Below, in pieces: positions 1 to 11,056 of a stretch of 64,000 bases of DNA. This DNA is from Agrypnia vestita (taxonomy: Eukaryota; Arthropoda; Insecta; Trichoptera; Phryganeidae), in NCBI GenBank assembly GCA_016648135.1, contig JADDOH010002612.1, forward strand, positions 1 through 64,000, in the 5' to 3' direction. Made by a program: the position numbers and the translations under genes. How positions within the stretch are numbered: the first letter of the stretch is position 1; every line of letters starts with the position of its first letter. The notes beneath the pieces are model-generated. The model was not told where the DNA came from, did not search any database, and worked only from the letters and a program-made list of their open reading frames with translations.

Positions 1-479
1 TTTGTCTGGTTTGCTTGTTCGCCAAAGTAAACAAAGTGAAAGCGTGGCGTAATGGACTATGAAAGCTGACCATAATACAAACAGCATGCGTGTGTAAAAT
101 GACCTTACATTAAGTATAGTTAAACAGAAACATCTGCGGTCTTTTAATAGAACCTATGTTGAGGAATAAAATTGTATTTAAAATTAATTCCATCTACAAA
201 GAAATAATATAAAAATCCATAAAGGTTTTGTCGCTCTGATCGTTTTTATATAGAGAAATTGAAATGTTGGAAGTCATCACTTTTAAAGATTGATATGAAA
301 GAATGTGAACCGCATTTAATTAATATTCGGAATGGCTTTGGTATTCCATGTATGAGAAGGTATGTCGCGATGAGTGTATTGTATATTTTGTGCACAACGA
401 ACGCCTTCTTTACAAATTTGGTTCCTTTACAAATCGACGGAAGGCATCATTACCATACAACTTTCTTATTTTTTTCTTA
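1..479. other. AT-rich sequence, no gene recognised
   Basis: Short overlapping open frames occur here but none resembles a known protein and composition is AT-rich intergenic. I see no repeat unit, RNA gene or promoter that I can support. Confidence 0.5.
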
Positions 480-832
480 AATTATTTTTTCTTAAATGTT
501 CAAAAACCTTCAAAAGTGGTTGGTGCAAACATATTTATTCATATACACTTAAAATATGCTTCAAAGTAGTCTCTTTGGTAACTTCTCCCAGTGACCTCTC
601 CATTGTTGAAAACATAGAACATAGAAAGCATATTTTTAAATGGTGTTATGCTGGGCCGCCGCATTTTGCAAAATGTATTGTCTTGGCACAAATAGGGTCC
701 CTTTTAGTGGCATTTTTAACTTGGGGAATAATCGAAAGCCACGTGGAGCCATATAGGGAGAGTCGGTAGTCTGACAAATCAGGAGATTGCTGTGCTTCGC
801 CAAGAAAGTCTGAAACAGATGTGAAGAATGAA
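480..832 (-). pseudogene. mariner transposase, C-terminal fragment
   Basis: On the minus strand the sequence encodes, across at least one frame change, the C-terminal part of a mariner transposase. The series FLAKH, SPYMAP and FRLFPKLKMPLKG (about 720-830) corresponds to the family's segment around the last catalytic Asp, normally SPD.AP.DF.LFPKLK. Here that segment is damaged. A later FQQWRGHW (about 590-620) matches the usual C-terminal signature. The N-terminal helix-turn-helix and the first two catalytic Asp regions are absent, so it is a dead 5'-truncated copy. A SINE copy begins immediately to the right, suggesting that later insertion or rearrangement removed the rest. The related plus-strand fragment near 35.4 kb is another copy of a similar type. 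Family identity is seen in the residues; the subfamily is not resolved. Confidence 0.8.
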
Positions 833-839
833 ACCTTAG

Positions 840-1040
840 AATGAAATCCCAAAATCCATATTATATTCAAGAACACATTCTTATTGTGAAGTTGCAATTT
901 TTCAGAACAAAAATTAGAAACCAAATTTTTATTACCGATTAGAAAGATATACTTACAGAAAATAAAATAAATATTTTGGCTGCTACCGGGATTCGAACCC
1001 AGACCACCTCGCTTTCCGGGCGTATGCTGCCCGTTATAAT
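840..1040 (-). mobile_element. tRNA-derived SINE, family A, copy 1
   Basis: On the minus strand a tRNA-like 3' half with a B box (GGTTCGAATCC, about 990-1000) runs into a non-tRNA body and tail that extend left to about 842. The tail shares long matches with the copy at 16.86-16.98 kb (for example CAACTTCACAATAAGAATG in both). The segment just after the head (TTTCTGTA then TCTTTCTAAT) is also shared with the copy at 45.8 kb. The A-box half of the head is rearranged here. The three-way match defines the family; the assignment as a Pol III SINE follows from the tRNA-like head. Confidence 0.75.
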
Positions 1041-1385
1041 AATTTCGGAGTCTGTCTGTCCGTTACGTCCATAATTTGCTGGAGCTTTGCTGGAATTAAA
1101 ATTTAAGATAATTAGAGTGACACACGCAATCAGCGTGCAATACGCCACGGCTCAGGTAATATGCAAGGTTTACCCACCAAATTATACGGTCTTCACATTT
1201 TTATATTATTATTTTATTATATTTGGTTTTATTAATTATATCCCTAAAGTTTTGATAATGTTCGGCCAGTATAGTTATAAAATATGTTAACAATTTTTGT
1301 AAATATGGAAATCTGGATATTTTCATCACAATCCACATAAATATTCATTGGCCATAAATTAAAACCACTCCGGAATAAAAAAAAT
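1041..1385. other. AT-rich sequence, nothing recognised
   Basis: No gene or repeat that I can support between the SINE and the Helitron remnant. Confidence 0.5.
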
Positions 1386-1750
1386 AAAGATCGCCTCGAT
1401 TTGGCGATACGTTTTCAAGATTAAATTGAAAAAATTGATGTATATCTTAACCAGTAAAATGGTATCAAAGGCAGATCAAAGCTACCAAAAGCGAGTGTCC
1501 CATGGGCCTACATCCTAATGACAAAAATATCAAACAGCTGAAATTTCAGACCTGAACGCGAAACATTCACTGCACGAGATTGTTACACCTTGCATGATGC
1601 ATGGACCACGCGATGTGTAGAACGAACGTGCATTTTTCATGGAAAACGATAAATGTAAACGACACCTGTGTTTACGACAGAGGAATTTGGAAGCTGGTTG
1701 AAAAATCATGCATACAGCCAATATGAAAAATGGAGAAAAATATTCTTTCA
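1386..1750 (+). pseudogene. Helitron Rep/helicase polyprotein remnant
   Basis: Translated with several frame changes and stops, this stretch follows the conserved region between the Rep nickase and helicase of Helitron transposons. DRLDLAIR then FKIKLKKLM (about 1390-1440) matches the usual DRPDL..RVF..KL..L block. YQKRVSHGP (about 1485-1510) matches FQKRGLPHAH. AEISD...LHEIVTPCMMHGP (about 1540-1605) matches the ...LHEIV...MIHGPCG block, followed by a degenerate ..FMENDKCKRHL corresponding to CM..GKC.K.FPK. Helitrons are rolling-circle transposons; this piece lacks the Rep catalytic tyrosines, most of the helicase and any recognisable end. It has in-frame stops and is dead. Confidence 0.85.
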
Positions 1751-2689
1751 GATTTGCCATAAAGTTGAAATAAAAACATTTAATGGATAAATATTTAATT
1801 CATAAAACCGTCATGACAGTATCCGTTAAATAAACACACATCCTTTACATTTCTTTTCATTGTTAATCACAGCTATTTGACAGATGCTTTGATTAACCAG
1901 AAGTGGATTTCTTTACATTTGCGTACATCTGCCGTTCCTGGATATCAAAAAAACGTCTCGATTCTTGGAATATACTGAAGTTCAATTTTGATATAATCTA
2001 TAACTGAAAACACTCGGAAGATGATGTAATAAAAGGACTTGATCTTAAGTTACGTTTATCCCGCCAATACCCAGCGGAATAATATTTTTTTAATGTTTTC
2101 ACATATGCATTAATATTTAGTCATTTTTAAATGAGAAGTTGCTCAACCGTTTATTAACAATTTTATTTAGATTTTTTGCTTTGAAAAAACTTAAAATACT
2201 TCAAAAACTTTTGATTGCTCAATGTTAATGAATTTCTAATCATTTATTAAAAAATGATTATATGTTTGATCAAAATTTGAGATTATTTTTCTACATTCTA
2301 ACAAAAAAAGTAAGTATAAATACTTGAGTTATATCATAAGTTGTATTAATCGAGTTATTAAAGTGACAGAACCTCTCACACATGGAAGAAATATTAAGTA
2401 TCGGGAAGTTCAATGAATAATTTAGTCATAAAAGTTTTATACAATTCATTTATAAGATATTCGTGGAAATCTACAAAGTAAATACATATTCCACCAATAT
2501 TATAACCAAAATATTGTGCATCATGCTAATCATATTCAACCCCAGTTTTATTCTAAAAAATACATAGTATTTCCAATTATTTTGAATCATTTAAGATACT
2601 TTCTCAATTTTTTTATCATAGGTAGTATTTTTTAATTCAGATATAGAATATTCAAAAAATTTATATGTTTTGGTCTAGTTTTCATTATC
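1751..2689. other. AT-rich intergenic sequence
   Basis: Very AT-rich, no supported ORF, RNA gene or repeat. The right end may already belong to the PLE-derived sequence described next. Confidence 0.45.
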
Positions 2690-2726
2690 TCAATGAAGAC
2701 AATTTTTCCGAAACCGGTTGATTTTT
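2690..2726 (+). ncRNA. degenerate hammerhead-like PLE end
   Basis: An ATGAAGA followed by a short spacer and GAAACCGGTT resembles the hammerhead core of PLE ends (CTGANGA ... GAAAC plus a palindromic helix III, here ACCGGT). The first core position is A rather than C and stem II does not pair well, so it is at best a decayed copy. Confidence 0.3.
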
Positions 2727-2864
2727 AATATAAAGCTTGTAATTAAATTTTTTTAAATAATATTCGCCATTATTATATTGGTTTTTATAATAATTTAAAG
2801 CATAATAAAGACATATTTAACTGTAATATCGGATATTTTATACGCACCGTATGTATTACCGAGA

Positions 2865-2915
2865 AGCGAAACTCGACGTTTCGTTGGATACTTATCCAAC
2901 GTCATCAGGAGGACG
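2865..2915 (-). ncRNA. hammerhead ribozyme motif (PLE type), left arm
   Basis: The minus strand reads CTGATGA (complement of 2902-2908), a stem II of about eight pairs (TTGGATA / TATCCAA with flanking pairs), then GAAAC directly followed by GTC (complement of 2875-2877). Helix III is only the self-complementary ACGT, so cleavage would be expected to need dimerisation, as described for minimal PLE hammerheads. Helix I begins with CTC/GAG. All core residues are present. Confidence 0.7.
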
Positions 2916-2937
2916 ACCTTTACCCGCGTAGGTGGAG

Positions 2938-2990
2938 GTCGGACTCCTGATGACGTTGGATAAATATCCAACGAAACGTCGAGATTCGCT
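2938..2990 (+). ncRNA. hammerhead ribozyme motif (PLE type), right arm
   Basis: CTGATGA at 2947-2953, a paired stem II (GTTGGAT / ATCCAAC), GAAAC at 2973-2977 and the cleavage triplet GTC at 2978-2980. Helix I starts with CTC (2944-2946) pairing GAG (2981-2983). Mirror copy of the motif in the left arm; core intact. Confidence 0.72.
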
Positions 2991-3030
2991 TCTCGGTAAT
3001 ACATACGGTGCGTATAAAATATCCGAAATT

Positions 3031-4567
3031 ACGTTAAATATGTCTAACGACCGTAATAACAGCCTTAACTCTTTCATAATAACGACGTTAAAATTTATTA
3101 CAATTGACTATGATGTTATCCACAACTTAAATGATTACCCATCAAATAAAGAAGCAAAGATCGTGAGCACTCAATCCTTGTAAAAACGTTAGAAAAGCGG
3201 CAAATGAGACGAAAGAGGTCTTCTTTCCCTATAATTCTTCACGAGTAACGTCTAGACGAAATTCCATTAACGACACTTTAAAAACGATTTCATCTGAGAT
3301 ATGGTTTTGTTTAAGAGACAGCTTGGCTTGATGCCTCCTGCATTAGTGGCGTAACCTGATCATCAGCAGACACATCGTATAGCCTCATATAAAATCTTTT
3401 CAACAACGCTAGGGTTTGCTGAATCTCACATAATTTTGGAAATGTGGTAATTTGAGACAGAGTGATTTATGTTTATGTGTGAAGAATTTATCTTGCAAAA
3501 GAAATTAATATTAAAAAACGAGCGAACTTACAGAAGTCTCATATGATGTGTAACATTTGACATCTCACAATTAAAAATATCAATTGAGCAGCAACAGAAC
3601 TTAACATCAATATTTAAAAAAGCAAATACCTATATATTTATTAATTAGTAAATACAAGTAAAGAAAATGTATGTAAATTGATTTATTATTGAATTTTGCC
3701 GCACGTAGGTACCGTATATCTACGTACGCATTTTGTTTAGAAATGTGTTTGGTCAATTATATGTTTTTATTTATTTTCATAGATGGCAGTAGTGTGTAGT
3801 CATACAAATTGTTTGAATACTTTGAATGAATATTTAAAATAATCACATAAATTACATAATATTTGAGAATGTGAATCATTAAGGGTGATTATTGTTTACA
3901 TTAAAGTAAAAAAAAAAGTATTTGTTGGATATTTTCGTATTATTTTTATTATTATTATCAATAAATTAAGTATTTGATAAGATATAAGCCAAAATATATC
4001 TAAGTTAGAATATCCACACGCTTGACACCAGCCGCGTAGCGTATATACGATATCAGAAGCGCTGGCTGTTGGAAGTGCGCGTCTTCGCTGTGATGGCACT
4101 TGCTGGACATTGATTTGTTTATAAACGATGATTTGATTCCATCGCGCACGCTCATTGGTTAAATGAAATTAGCGCGCGCTTCTTGGCGTCTTATTTCCTG
4201 TTACGCATTTCCGTCCATTTTCACGAAAGATGTTACACATTAAAAATACGTGAGATAGATAAAATAAATAAAGTATAAATAAAGATAAAATCAGAAAAAT
4301 GTCCACGCCCCGAACAAAATTATATGTTTTATTAACAATATAAAACTAAAATATAAAAATATTACCTTACAATAGCTTTCTATAAAACATCATAATTTTT
4401 GTATAGTTGGCCGTATTTCGAAAATAACAAGATTAATATTTTAGTAATTTTTACCCCAATACTCAAAATTAGACGGCACATATAAATACGTTCTGTGTAA
4501 AATTATGTTTAAAATTTTAAATAAGCGCGTGAGATTACTTAACGTTTATATCTTTTGCTATTTTTAA
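3031..4567. other. AT-rich intergenic sequence with a small GC bump
   Basis: No supported gene. Around 4020-4200 the sequence becomes richer in GCGC, with an ATTGG (inverted CCAAT) near 4154, which could be promoter-like or part of a degraded repeat. I see nothing decisive. Confidence 0.4.
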
Positions 4568-4841
4568 ATGAGACCTTTGGAAATTAGTCGTAAATTTACA
4601 TATGATAGTTAATTGTTTTTTACATGAGACCTTTGGAAATTAGTCGTAAATTTACATATGATAGTTAATTGTTTTTTACATGAGACCTTTGGAAATTAGT
4701 CGTAAATTTACATATGATAGTTAATTGTTTTTTACATGAGACCTTTGGAAATTAGTCGTAAATTTACATATGATTGTTAATTGTTTTTTACATGAGACCT
4801 TTGGAAATTAGTCGTAAATTTACATATGATAGTTAATTGTG
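4568..4841. repeat. 56-bp minisatellite, about 4.9 units
   Basis: Five tandem units start at 4568, 4624, 4680, 4736 and 4792, an exact 56-bp period. Units begin ATGAGACCTTTGGAAATTAG and are nearly identical; the fourth has a single visible A-to-T change and the last is truncated at GTTAATTG. Such homogeneity implies recent expansion or ongoing unequal exchange. Confidence 0.95.
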
Positions 4842-4948
4842 TGGAAAAGTAAAGTACAAGGGATTCATAAATAAATGTCGTCCTCCAGATGCAAATATCG
4901 CATCTCAAAAATTATTGAAGTACAGAATCTCATACAAATTTCTGACAT

Positions 4949-5015
4949 GGATACGTACCATAATAGTGCTTGTTCACCAATGAGTTGTGGACAAGCACTA
5001 TTATGGTTCGTATCC
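4949..5015. repeat. 24-bp inverted repeat (hairpin)
   Basis: GGATACGTACCATAATAGTG plus CTTG (4949-4972) pairs with 4992-5015 at 23 of 24 positions around a 19-nt loop. It lies about 55 bp upstream of a PLE hammerhead-like end and may be the collapsed inverted junction of that element. Confidence 0.85.
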
Positions 5016-5067
5016 ACGAACATGCCAGAGGGGTGAAAAATAATACTATTATAACTCCGCGGGTACA

Positions 5068-5120
5068 GGTCGTTCTCCTGATGACGTTGAATACGACTTC
5101 AACGAAACGACGAGAACAGT
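5068..5120 (+). ncRNA. hammerhead-like motif (PLE type), probably inactive
   Basis: CTGATGA (5078-5084), stem II (GTTGAA / TTCAAC), GAAAC (5104-5108) and a perfect 6-bp helix I (GTTCTC 5072-5077 with GAGAAC 5112-5117). The cleavage triplet is GAC instead of GTC, losing the U that pairs with A15.1, so activity is unlikely. It shares downstream sequence with the 2.9-kb palindrome (a TCTCGG then a CATACGG block). Confidence 0.6.
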
Positions 5121-5959
5121 ATCTCGGAAAAACATACGGTTCGTTTAAAATATCCATAACCATTTACAGTTAAATATACCTGATGTATGTTCTCCTGGTG
5201 CCTTAGTTTGTTTTCGTTTCCATGCAACGATGCTCTTGAAGGCCGACTGAAATTACTCTGTCGTAGATAAAGAAAATTCACTTCAGGATAACGTATTTCT
5301 AAGGTTTTTCCTTGCCTGCTAACGCTAAAACGAATTCACAAACTTAATATGGTAATAAAAACAATTTGTGTACCTACTTGACATCATTCTGTTTTAGGAT
5401 TTATGAACCGTTGTCAATGTCAAAATATAAAAATAATCAGAGTCGTATAGCGTTGTAAATGTTTTCGAAATTTTGAAAGGTCAGATGGATTTTCGATTGA
5501 AAGAGAAAATCCAATTCAGTTAGAATACGTGAGATATTTTTTCATTTTTGGCATGGCGTTAAAGAAAACAGCGCTCCGGTAGAGTGAGTATTTGTATGAA
5601 CGTGATTTCGAAGGCATTTTTAAAGAAGCTTTTTGGCTGTTTTCAAAAATTCTTTCATACATAAAACTTGTGAAATATTGGTCTTCAGAATCAGTATTTA
5701 GTTTGACAAAGAGTTATTCTTTTTATATTAATATTAAGAAAATAGTTTTATGGGAGAATTATGTTTATCGATTACTTAACAAAGGGCCAACAATAAGTTT
5801 TAGCATTTTTGAAAAATAAATATTAAAAAGGCTACATATATTATATTATAATTAATTTTTATTTCTGTGAAAAAAAATTTGATGGAATTAAGAGAATTAT
5901 GTCTCAATAATATTGTCTGATCTATCTCACCATATTTACTATTCCGTCGATAGCTTTCC
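5121..5959. other. AT-rich intergenic sequence
   Basis: A 75-codon frame at 5592-5819 has no recognisable features and AT-driven composition. No other signal. Confidence 0.45.
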
Positions 5960-6215
5960 TCAAATCTGGTAATTAGGTAGGTCGGAAGGAACTTGAGAAA
6001 TATGGACCGATAATGGTTTTTGATAATGTCCAACCAAACTGTCACTTTTGGAGGATGGAGATGTAATTTACCTGGTCTAGAACCCGCAACTCTGCTTATA
6101 ATATGCCCGATCCATGCTTTAAAAATGGGCTTCATCGAAGAAAAAAAGTTGTTAAAATTAATGAACCGCTCGAACAACGAATGTCTCAACAAATCTTTAT
6201 CGTGAAATCCAACCA
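5960..6215 (-). pseudogene. mariner-family transposase remnant (DEAHF region)
   Basis: The minus strand carries FFFDEAHF (about 6125-6150), the block with the first catalytic Asp in many mariner-family transposases. It is followed by a weak YYKQSCG (compare VNKQN.R) and, after a frame change, by LHPPKVTVW and KNHYRSIF (about 6000-6065), the strand region after that Asp. Spacing and order fit a mariner or rosa-like transposase, but in-frame stops and frame changes show it is dead. The second and third catalytic Asp blocks and terminal repeats are not recognisable. Confidence 0.72.
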
Positions 6216-9200
6216 TTGTACTTTCAATCTTACACCAATTCGATCTTATAAAGGTGTTGTTTTAAGTTGATCTTGGTATCGCTATAGTAACAGAAAATTT
6301 GCAAGTAGCAGATCTTTTTGTAGACTTATTCATTCGCTTCTCCTACTCTGTGGCCGCTCGGTTTTCTTTTTGTTTAGCATTGAACTTTAATTAATACTCG
6401 GACATTACTTCACACTGTGTAATCAGTAGTGAGCACGAAACAAGCGCCGAATAATCATATAAGAATTGTTGTTCACACGCAGAACGTTCATAGCAATCCG
6501 AAAAGCAATCCATTGTCACTAAATTTCCAAGAACGAAACTCCCGCGCGCTATCGTGTGTGTTTTGCGTGGTTCCTGCACAGAAGTGATTTATAAAGTTAA
6601 AAAACTTACAGCCCACCTGAAGTAAAAAATGCATGTGTGGTGAGTTGTGTATGAATATTTGTATCACTTCAGAAAGGGAAAGATTGTGAAATGTTAAAGA
6701 AGGGGATGCGCATCAGAAGGTTTATACTATGTGAAGGGGCCCGAATCTAACATCCGGGCTCCCTTTGTCTCGTCTGCGACGTATGTAGCAGTGTAAGCAT
6801 CTGAATGTTCTGCAGAACGTTGGAGGCAGTAATGCATGTCGGTTATAATATTATGTACATAGAAAAAAAAATTACAGATTCGCATTAAATCTATTCAAGT
6901 CCAGTGTAGAAAGGATTGACTCTATATTAAAATTTATCAATATCGTAGGGTACGTGCGATATTACTATTGACGTTATCGATTTCCGAGAAAATATTTTTT
7001 TTATTTTCCTTAGGTTTAGTTATTCATTAGTTTTTTTTGTTATTTTTATTATTGGTACATTGCTTTCTTTAATTTTATAATAGTTTAATGTTGAGATTTC
7101 TTGAAAAAAATTTTTTTTAAAGGATATGAGCCACTGCTTGCAGTGATTGTTGAAATTGATGTGGTATACTTAGACTACCATTTTATATCCGGTGGTAGGC
7201 TACCGCGTGACAGACGCATTCAGCTGCTTTATGCGGCATACGGAGAAGAGACGGGCCGAGGATAATACCCTGCAGCGGCGTGCAGTCAAAACATTAAAAG
7301 TAGTCTTATTTCTACGAGATTAAACGAAATAATATATGAAATATTTAATTTCACTATTGTTTCCAAAATTGTTGTACAACTAATGCTTCAAAGTATTGAT
7401 TGCACGGGCCTGATCTGAGAAAAGTCGTCAGTAATGACATTAAAAAAATATTTTTAAATGTATAGATGGATGGCAAAGTTAACATTTTTTAACATTGTGG
7501 TCTAACTCTATCTCTCTTCAATTAACAAGTTAACGTGTGCCCACCTCGAAAGTCAGTTGCTAGTCGCTAACCATCTATGGCAAAGATAGTCACTCATACG
7601 CTGATGCGCTCTGTGTATTATACACAACATTATCAATTTAATTAAAAATGCACACTTATAAAAAATTTACGTTACCTTCTGGTATCGGGTTAAATTACTA
7701 TAATGACATTGGTTAGATAGATACGCAAAACTCATTTAATTTATTTATTTAAGTCTTCAAATGCATGAGCGTTATGAACATATACGCAAAAATCTTATTC
7801 AATCATGTAATAATAATAGTAAATTTATTGATTTTATAGCCTAGTTTAATAATTACATCGTCCCAAGGGACAAATTTCATTCATTCAGATTCCTACCCCA
7901 AATGTTCATTTATCATTCAGATCATGACAAAGTTCGTTTGTAGCTATTTGAGAACAGCGTGGACTTTCATTTGCTGTGTGCTAAGGCTCTGAGCTCCGTA
8001 TACATCGGCGGGTAGCCTACCCTATGTGATTGGGCCTGTCACACTAAAGGCGCCTTCATAGTTGGCAACTTTGTAAGCTCTGCTGAGTTCTGTTGGATAA
8101 AGTGTTGGCGCCTTGTGGTCCTGCAGACCTCAGTTGGCAATTCGTTCTGACACAGCTGTTGTGTGTTGCATGGTGCCAAGTTGTTTAGAGCTTTATTCGC
8201 CATCATACATGGCATTAGTTCACCCTTTCCGAGCATTTAATTACATGTACACCGCAATAAAAATAAGTATAAAATGGACCATAAACAGAAAGAAAGAAGA
8301 TCAAGAAACAGGAACCTGTTAAAAATACCTAAAATGTCCACAGCATCTGGACGAAGAAGCCACATATCCCTGGCCCGAAGTAAGATGAAAAGAATTCGAC
8401 AATTCGATGTATTAATTTTTTTGTATTTTTATTTTTATTGTTTACTAGCTGATTGGCCTGGCTTTGCCTGGGACCATAATTCGGTGAGCATTTTTGCGTT
8501 GACGTCTCTTTTTTGTTGGCTTCGGCATCTGTGATTGTCTTAGAATTGCCAAAATATCAACAGGTATAAAAAATCTTAAAAAACATTATAGAGCGTTCCG
8601 AAATCTTATAGAACCTTCTGGAATCTTCTAGAACTTTTTCAATCATCATTCTGGTAAATACGACTTTATTTTCTAGTAAAAAATATTTTTTTTGCTTGTC
8701 TATAGATTTTCATCCATTATTTGCCACGTCATATATTTTAGTGTTTTAAATCTGTCTTTTCCGAATTCTTCTAGTGTCCGTTTGTAATGAAGTTATTTTT
8801 GTATCGGTAAGATATTACACATTTCAAATGGATTTTTAGGTTGATGCTTACATTCTGCTTTTTGATTTTTATTTGCGAACATTTTAAATATTCTTAAATA
8901 TAGTTATTTTCGTCGTCAAAGTTTAAAACGTTAGTCCGTAACTGTTTTAGTTAATAATTGAGCCTATTTATAATCGTTAAGGTACGGTATTGTTTATAGA
9001 TTAAAGATTAAAGAATTTAGAAAATGGTATTTTAGATGAAAGAATTTACATAGTTCTGTTCTTAGTTTTTTGCGCGTGTATTCTAGGTGATTTGTTCAAT
9101 TGAAGTTTTTGTCTACCGTTAGTCCCAAATATACGTATTTATCTACCTTCCAAGCATGCACAGCAGCAATAATTTGTTTTTATATAAGCAATTAAAAGAA

Positions 9201-10180
9201 TGATTAATTTCACGTCGTAGTAATATTTAACTCCTGTGTGTCGGTGATGTAACGTAGGTCTACCTGTCATACAAAATATGAAATATCTACCTTATTTACG
9301 AAAACTAAAACGTCACATTTTTTGTAATCATCGAATAGACATTTTCACACCAAAATTATTAAATTAAACTGTTAGGAATGTACGGATTTTTTAATTAAAA
9401 AATATTTATTAATTACTCTCGTATTTTCGGCCAGTGTGTAAGAGAGAGCAGTATATTGTGCATCGCAGTTAAATCGAGCAAGGAAGAGCACGACAATACC
9501 GTACATTTCATGTAGGACAGAGAGGGCGTTTGCTTGGGTTTCGGCGAAACCAAAAACAATATAGAAAGAGTACGATAGAGCCGGGTAACACGTGCTAGAC
9601 AAAGACGGAGTGCATGCGACTGAAGCGAGCAGGCGACCGCGTCCTTGTATTCAGTTGCTATTGAAACGTCGGCGGAAGCTCACGCAAATTCGATTTGCCA
9701 TGATTTTATAATAATTTACTAAAATAATGCAAATATGTATATTTACCTTACATAATTATATAAAGGGACCTTTTAAATGTCTTATCTGTATTGTATATAT
9801 GTATATTTTATCACATATTAAAAACTATGCCGATTTTTAATCAGGTAACGCTGTGTTACTCCACCGTCCCCAAAGTTTTTTTTAGCACAGTCTTTTAAGA
9901 GTTAACACTTTAAATATTCAAATTTTGAAAAACTTATTTGTCTTTGGTAAAAAGTATTTTTTGAGTTTTAAAATGTAGGTACCAGAGTTACATATTGTAT
10001 TCTGGATGTGCAAGAATTTCTCTCTGCCTGTGGGAAAATAGAATCCGAAGGGAGTTCGTTACGTCGTAGATTCGGGCTACGCAATAGATTTCAACTTAAT
10101 AAAAGATTCAGAATGAGGAGAACCGCAATTTACTGGTCGACTTTTAACTATGATAAAGTGTTTTTAATTCGTAGAGTTTT
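6216..10180. other. long intergenic stretch, mostly unannotated
   Basis: No gene that I can support over about 4 kb. GC-richer patches lie at about 6340-6600, 6690-6840, 7180-7290, 8000-8250 and 9430-9690. At 8448-8480 an ACTAGCTG followed by a GCCTGG-rich string resembles the terminus of the ACTAGCTG family seen at 10.2 and 58.7 kb, but without internal units. Short ORFs here show no domain. Confidence 0.4.
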
Positions 10181-10187
10181 ATTTTAT

Positions 10188-10593
10188 ACTAGCTGTTCGT
10201 ACCCGGCGTTGCACGGGTTAAGGATTAAGTTAAATCTGTAGACTGTAAATTGACCGATCGGACTCAAAATTTGGAAACTTATTCTTTAGGACTCGGCGAG
10301 TAACATGGGAGGAATTTCCCCCACTATATTCATAACCCTTTCCCTCCCCCTGATATATTTTCGATGCAAATCTATACCGTTCGATCGATCGGACTCAAAA
10401 TTTGGAAACTTATTCTTTAGGACTCGGCGAGTAACATATGCTATATTTCCTCCCTCCGCTTTTACCTTTTCTCCTCCCTCTGATATATTTTCGATGCACA
10501 TCTATACCATTTCGATCAAACCTTTGTTTCCCCCCACAAATTTATTTTCAACTTAATCCTTAACCCGTGCAACGCCGGGTACAAACAGCTAGT
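10188..10593. mobile_element. ACTAGCTG inverted-repeat element with two internal tandem units
   Basis: The ends are inverted repeats of about 44 bp: ACTAGCTGTTCGTACCCGG at the left and its complement ending CAGCTAGT at the right. Candidate 5-bp target duplications TTTAT flank it (10183-10187 and 10594-10598). The interior holds two tandem units of about 131 bp starting near 10255 and 10386, each with a GATCGGACTC block, GGACTCGGCGAGTAACAT and a pyrimidine-rich stretch. There is no transposase ORF, so it is non-autonomous. A second copy with four units lies at 58.67-59.25 kb. The superfamily is not assigned. Confidence 0.8.
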
Positions 10594-10659
10594 TTTATAT
10601 AATTAACAAAAATGTACATACTTTGTTATCACTATTTATATATATATATATTTTGAAAA

Positions 10660-10960
10660 TATTAACATGTTTCAGGGCTAATGCCTTATTTTACAATAAT
10701 TCGTCAAGATACAATGTATACTAACAAATTAAAAATCAAAGTAAAGGCGATTAAAACATTAAAAATTATATTAGGAATGAATAATAACTAAGTACGGACA
10801 TAAAAACAAATTTAAAAGATTACTATTTGTTAAAAGGACCTAGTTTTTTATAATATTCAATTTACTATTAGCGCTTTTTTTATTTCCAAAATTTCTAATT
10901 TATCAAACTGTAAATCTGTATAATTTATATGTAAAAAAACATATTTTTTTACTATAGATA
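10660..10960 (-). pseudogene. Penelope-like element 3' fragment
   Basis: On the minus strand a peptide series FDKLEILEI (about 10880-10905) matches the endonuclease C-terminus of the PLE copy at 34.4 kb. It is followed by an AT-rich 3' region ending in a hammerhead-like GAAACATGTT (complement of 10664-10673). The CTGACGA core has become TTGACGA and stem II is lengthened and poorly paired. This is a decayed 3' end of the same PLE family as the copies at 34.3 and 54.4 kb. Confidence 0.65.
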
Positions 10961-11056
10961 TTCTTCTATAGGTATTTACTGTAGTTATTCTTTAATTTTT
11001 TTTAAATTTTGATATAAAACTGAATTTCTAACTTTTTTGTAATAAAGTATGACTAA

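Larger units (their letters stand above)
2825..3025. repeat. palindrome of two inverted PLE terminal repeats
   Basis: The left arm (about 2828-2912) is repeated in inverted orientation on the right (about 2942-3025) with only scattered differences. The ~30-bp spacer is a GC-richer stretch (2913-2941). Each arm contains a complete hammerhead-like motif. A related single end lies at 5.07-5.12 kb. Inverted terminal repeats around a lost or tiny body are a known arrangement for Penelope-like elements; no reverse transcriptase or endonuclease remains here. Confidence 0.7.

Noticed and set aside
5800..6216. 138-codon minus ORF as an intact gene
   Set aside because: It mixes frames of a dead mariner; the catalytic DEAHF is in a different frame from LHPPKVTVW.
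8039..8236. Minus ORF with KALNNLAP as LINE fragment
   Set aside because: The short match is not supported by the surrounding residues.
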